Positions 60,175-64,000 of a stretch of DNA of 64,000 nucleotides are shown in pieces. Location of the stretch: positions 5,208,001 through 5,272,000 of the forward strand of contig CAJFCV020000003.1 in NCBI GenBank assembly GCA_904066235.2. Reading direction: 5' to 3'. Position 1 is the stretch's first letter. Each line of letters opens with the position of its first letter. Under the pieces are notes generated by a model. The model was not told the DNA's origin. It made no database searches and saw only the letters and a program-made list of their open reading frames with translations. The translations under genes were made by a program, and so were the position numbers. Source of the DNA: Bursaphelenchus xylophilus (taxonomy: Eukaryota > Nematoda > Chromadorea > Rhabditida > Aphelenchoididae).

Positions 60175-61103
60175 GATTAACTTAACAATCAACCAACAAA
60201 ACAAAACTTAACAGTGAAAGTCAGATAGGGTATAAGAACAAAAAGGAACGGAAGGCAGTGTCGTGGGTGCCCGAGGCTGTTTTACTGTGTAATTAAACCA
60301 TTTGCAGGCTTCCAAGTCGCTCAAGTCCAAGGCCGCCCAGGTCCCGAGAGAGGATGGGCACGGTGGGATTGATGGGCGGGTCTGTAAAGTCATTAATGAT
60401 GTCTCCTTATACTCGCGTCACAACTTTTAGTCCACGCAAAAACAAAAAACGCAAAGCGAATAGTGCACGTATGTATATAGAAGAAGTCAACGGGAATTAC
60501 TGTAATGTAGGGAGGGGAATGTCGGAGGATTCCAAAGATATTCTCTTTTCTCGTATAGCCCAAAGCTCGAGGGTCAAATAACTCAGGAAAAACTCGAACG
60601 ATGAACATAATAACCAGCATCTATACGATGAAATAAGAGCTAGCGGCGACTCTCTCCATCAAGTTGTCCTTTACGAAACGGAAGAAAGGAACGGACGACA
60701 ATCGAATTATGGCCACAAGTACAATGACCCGAATATATACATAGTGGCATACACTTTGTTTGCAACACGAGAAGAAGAGGAGACAAATCCCTCGACAGAC
60801 TTTCCACCGGACATGACTTTTTGTGGAACGACCCCGGCGTTTTTTTTCTCTCCGTTCCGGCCGTTCCTGGCAGGGATTTGGGTGCGGGCCTTTTCTAGAC
60901 TCGTTAAAATGTAAAACCTCTTATTCGAGTGTCCATTTCCAGAACACAAATACTCCGACTAATGAAGCCGGACATTCAATGGACATTCCACTGGCACTGG
61001 ACATCCGTTTTAATTCCAAATGGGGAAAGGGTTGTAAAACGGAGGAGGGGTTGTTCCTAAATTACTTTTCTCTTCGAATCCACTCTAAATATAGTTTACT
61101 CGT

Positions 61104-61487
61104 TTAGTAAAAACTCTTGAGTACGGCGCGAAAAGTAATCGGGGCTGACATGAAGAGATCGAAAACCAAATTAAGAATAAAACAAGAATAGAAAGGGTCC
61201 TGATGACTATAATAAGAATCATGATTACTATAATACGATGACATTAAATTCCTGGACTTACCTTGCAAGGTGATAAAAAAACTACCGAATCGACTCAAAG
61301 AAACAAAGCAAGATCGATCAGGAACTTGACTGACCAGAGAATTAATCCCTGTTCTCATCAATCTAATGTCCCTATCTTCTCCACAATGTTTCCGAATGTA
61401 ATCTGTCATTTGTTCCAGACGAACAGGCATGTACATGACCAAAGGACGTCTGCCGTCTCTCTCCAATAAAACTGCTGTCAACCACAC
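61104..61487 (-). CDS. Possible orphan exon/open frame
   Basis: Reads about 128 codons from an acceptor-like aatttacag (at about 61484-61492) through VWLTAVLLERDGRRPLVMYM and QMTDYIRKHCGEDRD to a donor-like cttgcaag|gtaagt near 61258, then stays open to a stop at 61104. The composition of the first 75 codons is protein-like. No partner exon or start codon was found, and I recognise no family. It may be an exon of an unseen gene, a decayed copy, or chance. Confidence 0.3.
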   Translation of the reverse strand: MWLTAVLLERDGRRPLVMYMPVRLEQMTDYIRKHCGEDRDIRLMRTGINSLVSQVPDRSCFVSLSRFGSFFITLQGKSRNLMSSYYSNHDSYYSHQDPFYSCFILNLVFDLFMSAPITFRAVLKSFY

Positions 61488-63785
61488 TGTAAATTCCTCA
61501 TAAATTCACCCCACTGCAGCGTCTACTGCTCGGCGAGAGATGAATGACCAAGTCGAATATAATTAATTCAAAATTCAACCATTTCCCTCTAACAATTGCA
61601 GATGTAACTAGGTGTAAACAAAACTTGGTTGTCATACCATCAGTTTATTATGCGTATTCAAATACCGCCCACAATTAGGGTGACACTCGATGACACCGGG
61701 AGAACAAAAGAGTCCGCCTGTTGTCCATCCATAAATCAAGGATATCAGCCATGAAAAACGCGAGAATAAATGGATGTTCTGGCATGCTGTCCTGCCCTCG
61801 GGCAATCCCTTTGAAAAAACGGGTGTCCTCTTTAAAAACGCAATAAAAAATAAAAAACTGAAAGAAACCCGAAAAAGGTCAGGGTTAGAAACTGTTGGAC
61901 TCGATTCGATTAAAAATGGAAATTACGCAAAGACAATGTAACACCCAGAGGAAGAGAGATATCTAGAACAAAGATGGAAAGAACTCAACGTCGGCATCAA
62001 TGTGACAATCCGAGGCCAAGAGGCCAAAGAATACAAAGATGTCATGCTCTTAAAGATTACATTCAAAAATAGAACTATTGTAAGTGTAATTGCATTTTAC
62101 TTTTCAAATAATGTCTTTTATCAGTCTGTCGGGAAAATAACGGCAGGTCGTCGCAGCAAAATGTCTCGCCTCGCCGCTATCGCGGACCAAATCCACAGTC
62201 GCGGCTTGCAGTCGCAAAGCGATTATGGGCGATTCCGAGGCCCGACGATCCGCCGTTATTTTCCCGACAAACTGATACAGAGTTGAAAGTTAGATGAAAT
62301 ATAATGTCATTGACAGTTGCAAGCATTTCTCGGTCTTTATTCTCATCGAACTTTGTCTTATTTCATTTATTTAGTAACAATTCTGAGGCAATTGATAAGA
62401 GAGATTCCAACAGACGTGAGTGAGGGTCGTTTCTTATCAAGTCAACGCCCTTGAAATGACATTTGAATTCCCCGGAAATGGGCGCGTGTGAATAAATCAG
62501 GCCATCAATTTCCACGGAGCTTTTTGGTTTCTTGATTTGTGGGACTCTTAAAATTAAAAACCAGCTTTGTTAAAATACCATATCGTTGTTTGCTGATGCA
62601 TAAAAAAGACATTTTGGTAGGCAAAAACCTCTTGATCTCATAGTTTACAAACCTCGTATATTGCGTCTGTGATTCACTTTTTTATCAGTCATTGTTCCAA
62701 GAGTAAAGACCCTGAGGGGCGAAACATTTAAAACATGGAATTAGAAGCCCTAGGCCTTCATTTTATTTATTTTTTGCAAAATTGTTTTATTGCCTCTTCA
62801 AAAGGCCGAATCCAATTTATAAAAAAATTACAAAACCGAAAAATTACTGTAATCAATTGGGGCCATTTTTTATCTTTATCTGCGTTCTCTAAATGCTCTT
62901 ATTTTTTTGTTTTCGGTACGTTTGCTCCTAAACTAATATAACAAAAGAAAACGAAAAATTCTCTAATTACAGCTGATTTGCAAATAATTGGAGCGATGGG
63001 CCCGGTGACCCTGTCATTATTTCGCCTTCTTTTCTCGAATAAAATCATTTTCTCCTGGTCTTTTGAAATATTTTGTTTTGAGATCGGAGGGTTTTATGAA
63101 ATGGAAATGTTTACCGAGCATTTTTCTACATTTCTTGAGGGTATTTATAGGTCTTTCTGCCAGTTCTTTGTCACTTTCGTATTTCGATTTCTCGCTTCAT
63201 GTGATCATTGCATGATTACAATTTTTATCATCCCATTTTGACTCGTTAAGAGTACTTTTTGTTTATGATGTTTTATTTGATTCACGGGGAAATTGATTCC
63301 GGTATTTCCCCATGAGTAATATTTTTTAGGAATTAAATTCCTTCCATTTAAGAATGTCTTCCGTGTGCAAAACAGGGTTACCCTCAGATCATCATGAGTT
63401 GATAAGAGCAAGAAACGCGGGAGAAGAGTCTTACGCTACCATTGCCTAGTTTTATGTACGAATCTTTATCATTATTGATCTGAGCTATACGTATATATAA
63501 TAATTCAAGTAGTAATTATAGTCTTCAACCCACGTTGTAAACTAAACTATCTTCCCGTCTTTTTCCATTTTAGTTTTCCTCAAAAACTCAGAGTGCATAT
63601 ATCTGATTGATAAGTAATCGTTAGCCAAACAGGAAATAGTATTATTTTTGATTTAAATTCTGTTTCCGGTTATTTTGATGACAGAAATTTTTACCAACTG
63701 TAACCCACCCGACTTTTTGTCTGCAAATCGCGGTGTTTTTTTAATTGTATTTGGAAATACTCTCCCGATTCATCAATTGTATTTC

Positions 63786-63794
63786 CTATATAAG
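63786..63794 (+). promoter_or_regulatory. TATA-like element upstream of PCYT2 gene
   Basis: ctatataag lies 59 bases before the ATG at 63853, inside a short AT-rich leader; a plausible core promoter element. Confidence 0.4.
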
Positions 63795-63852
63795 ACCCTG
63801 GAACAAAAATAATCATAAAATCCTTCAGATTTAACGCTTCCTTAACACTACA

Positions 63853-64000
63853 ATGAATAACAACGAAAAGGCGAAAAGAGTCTGGTGTGATGGGTGGTGC
63901 GTTTTTTTAATTAAGTGGGTAAATAGTGTTTTAGTTATGATATGGTCCACTTTGGACATGCAAATCAGCTGAGACAAGCAAAAGAAATGGGCCAGAAACT
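63853..64000 (+). CDS. Ethanolamine-phosphate cytidylyltransferase (PCYT2), 5' end only
   Basis: Exon 1 63853-63896 and exon 2 from 63935 to the window edge give the first 36 or so residues: MNNNEKAKRVWCDG, then CYDMVHFGHANQLRQAKEMG. The HFGH sequence is the HxGH nucleotidyl-transfer motif, and the WCDGCYDMVHFGHAN block is diagnostic for PCYT2. Known role: makes CDP-ethanolamine in the Kennedy pathway to phosphatidylethanolamine. The rest lies outside the window. Confidence 0.85.

Larger units (their letters stand above)
60175..63852. other. Long AT-rich intergenic region
   Basis: No confident gene. The only frame with splice-like borders is on the minus strand at 61104-61487 (listed separately). 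Other frames are short and overlap on both strands. A 23-base string at about 63637-63659 also occurs upstream of the linkin gene at about 51914-51936. Confidence 0.4.

Noticed and set aside
1..64000. CRISPR arrays, prokaryotic operons, phage or viral genes
   Set aside because: The window is spliced eukaryotic DNA. No regularly spaced short repeats and no viral polymerase, capsid or integrase motifs were seen.

Overview
The window is nuclear DNA from a nematode. The genes are split by many short introns, mostly 31-80 bases, with gtaag/gtgag donors and pyrimidine-rich ttttag/tttcag acceptors. Several ATGs sit just behind a splice acceptor, as expected for trans-splicing. The gene set (NLK/lit-1, PIKfyve/ppk-3, VNUT, DGK, TACO1, WIPI/epg-6, LOTUS-Tudor, UTP11, MAPK15, DEX-1-like, GT92, HIP1R, FAM136A, linkin, PCYT2) matches animal and in places C. 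elegans families. The species cannot be fixed from sequence alone. I joined exons by hand from splice sites, reading frame and family motifs. Every full model below has a length divisible by three, but exact ends need transcript support.

Layout. 1-3.6 kb: promoter/leader and Nemo-like kinase (+). 4.3-5.4 kb: NR2E-type nuclear receptor (+). 5.5-5.95 kb: small secreted protein (-). 7.9-13.4 kb: PIKfyve (+). 13.6-14.1 kb: AN1 zinc-finger protein (-). 14.6-16.4 kb: SLC17A9-like transporter (+). 17.3-19.0 kb: orphan rhodopsin-family GPCR (+). 19.7-22.9 kb: type I diacylglycerol kinase (+). 22.9-23.6 kb: a MITE with another element nested in it. 23.7-24.6 kb: TACO1 (-). 25.0-27.9 kb: PH-RhoGAP-RA-PH protein (+). 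28.05-28.33 kb: a second MITE type. 28.4-29.7 kb: WIPI3/4 (-), head to head with a LOTUS-Tudor gene (+, 29.8-31.0 kb). 31.0-32.0 kb: UTP11 (-). 32.06-34.7 kb: a small gene whose first exon is split by two hAT-like elements, each with a perfect 8-bp target duplication. 34.9-35.35 kb: another MITE copy. 35.5-37.6 kb: MAPK15 (-). 40.1-44.9 kb: DEX-1-like NIDO/EGF membrane protein (+), followed by a GT92 glycosyltransferase (+). 47.6-59.4 kb: a same-strand run of HIP1R, FAM136A, linkin, a histidine phosphatase and a triple-GH18 chitinase-like protein. 59.5-60.2 kb: unrecognised coiled-coil protein (-). 63.85 kb to the end: start of ethanolamine-phosphate cytidylyltransferase (+).

Most genes are ordinary housekeeping or signalling genes. 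An unusual share handle membrane lipids (PIKfyve, DGK, WIPI, PH-RhoGAP, HIP1R, PCYT2). The accessory interest lies in the mobile DNA at 22.9-23.6, 28.0-28.3, 32.1-35.3 and 38.75-39.1 kb. The best single observation is that removing the two hAT-like elements and one copy of each target duplication restores an uninterrupted reading frame across both insertion points. The GH18 protein, which lacks the catalytic glutamate in all three modules, is the most unusual intact gene.
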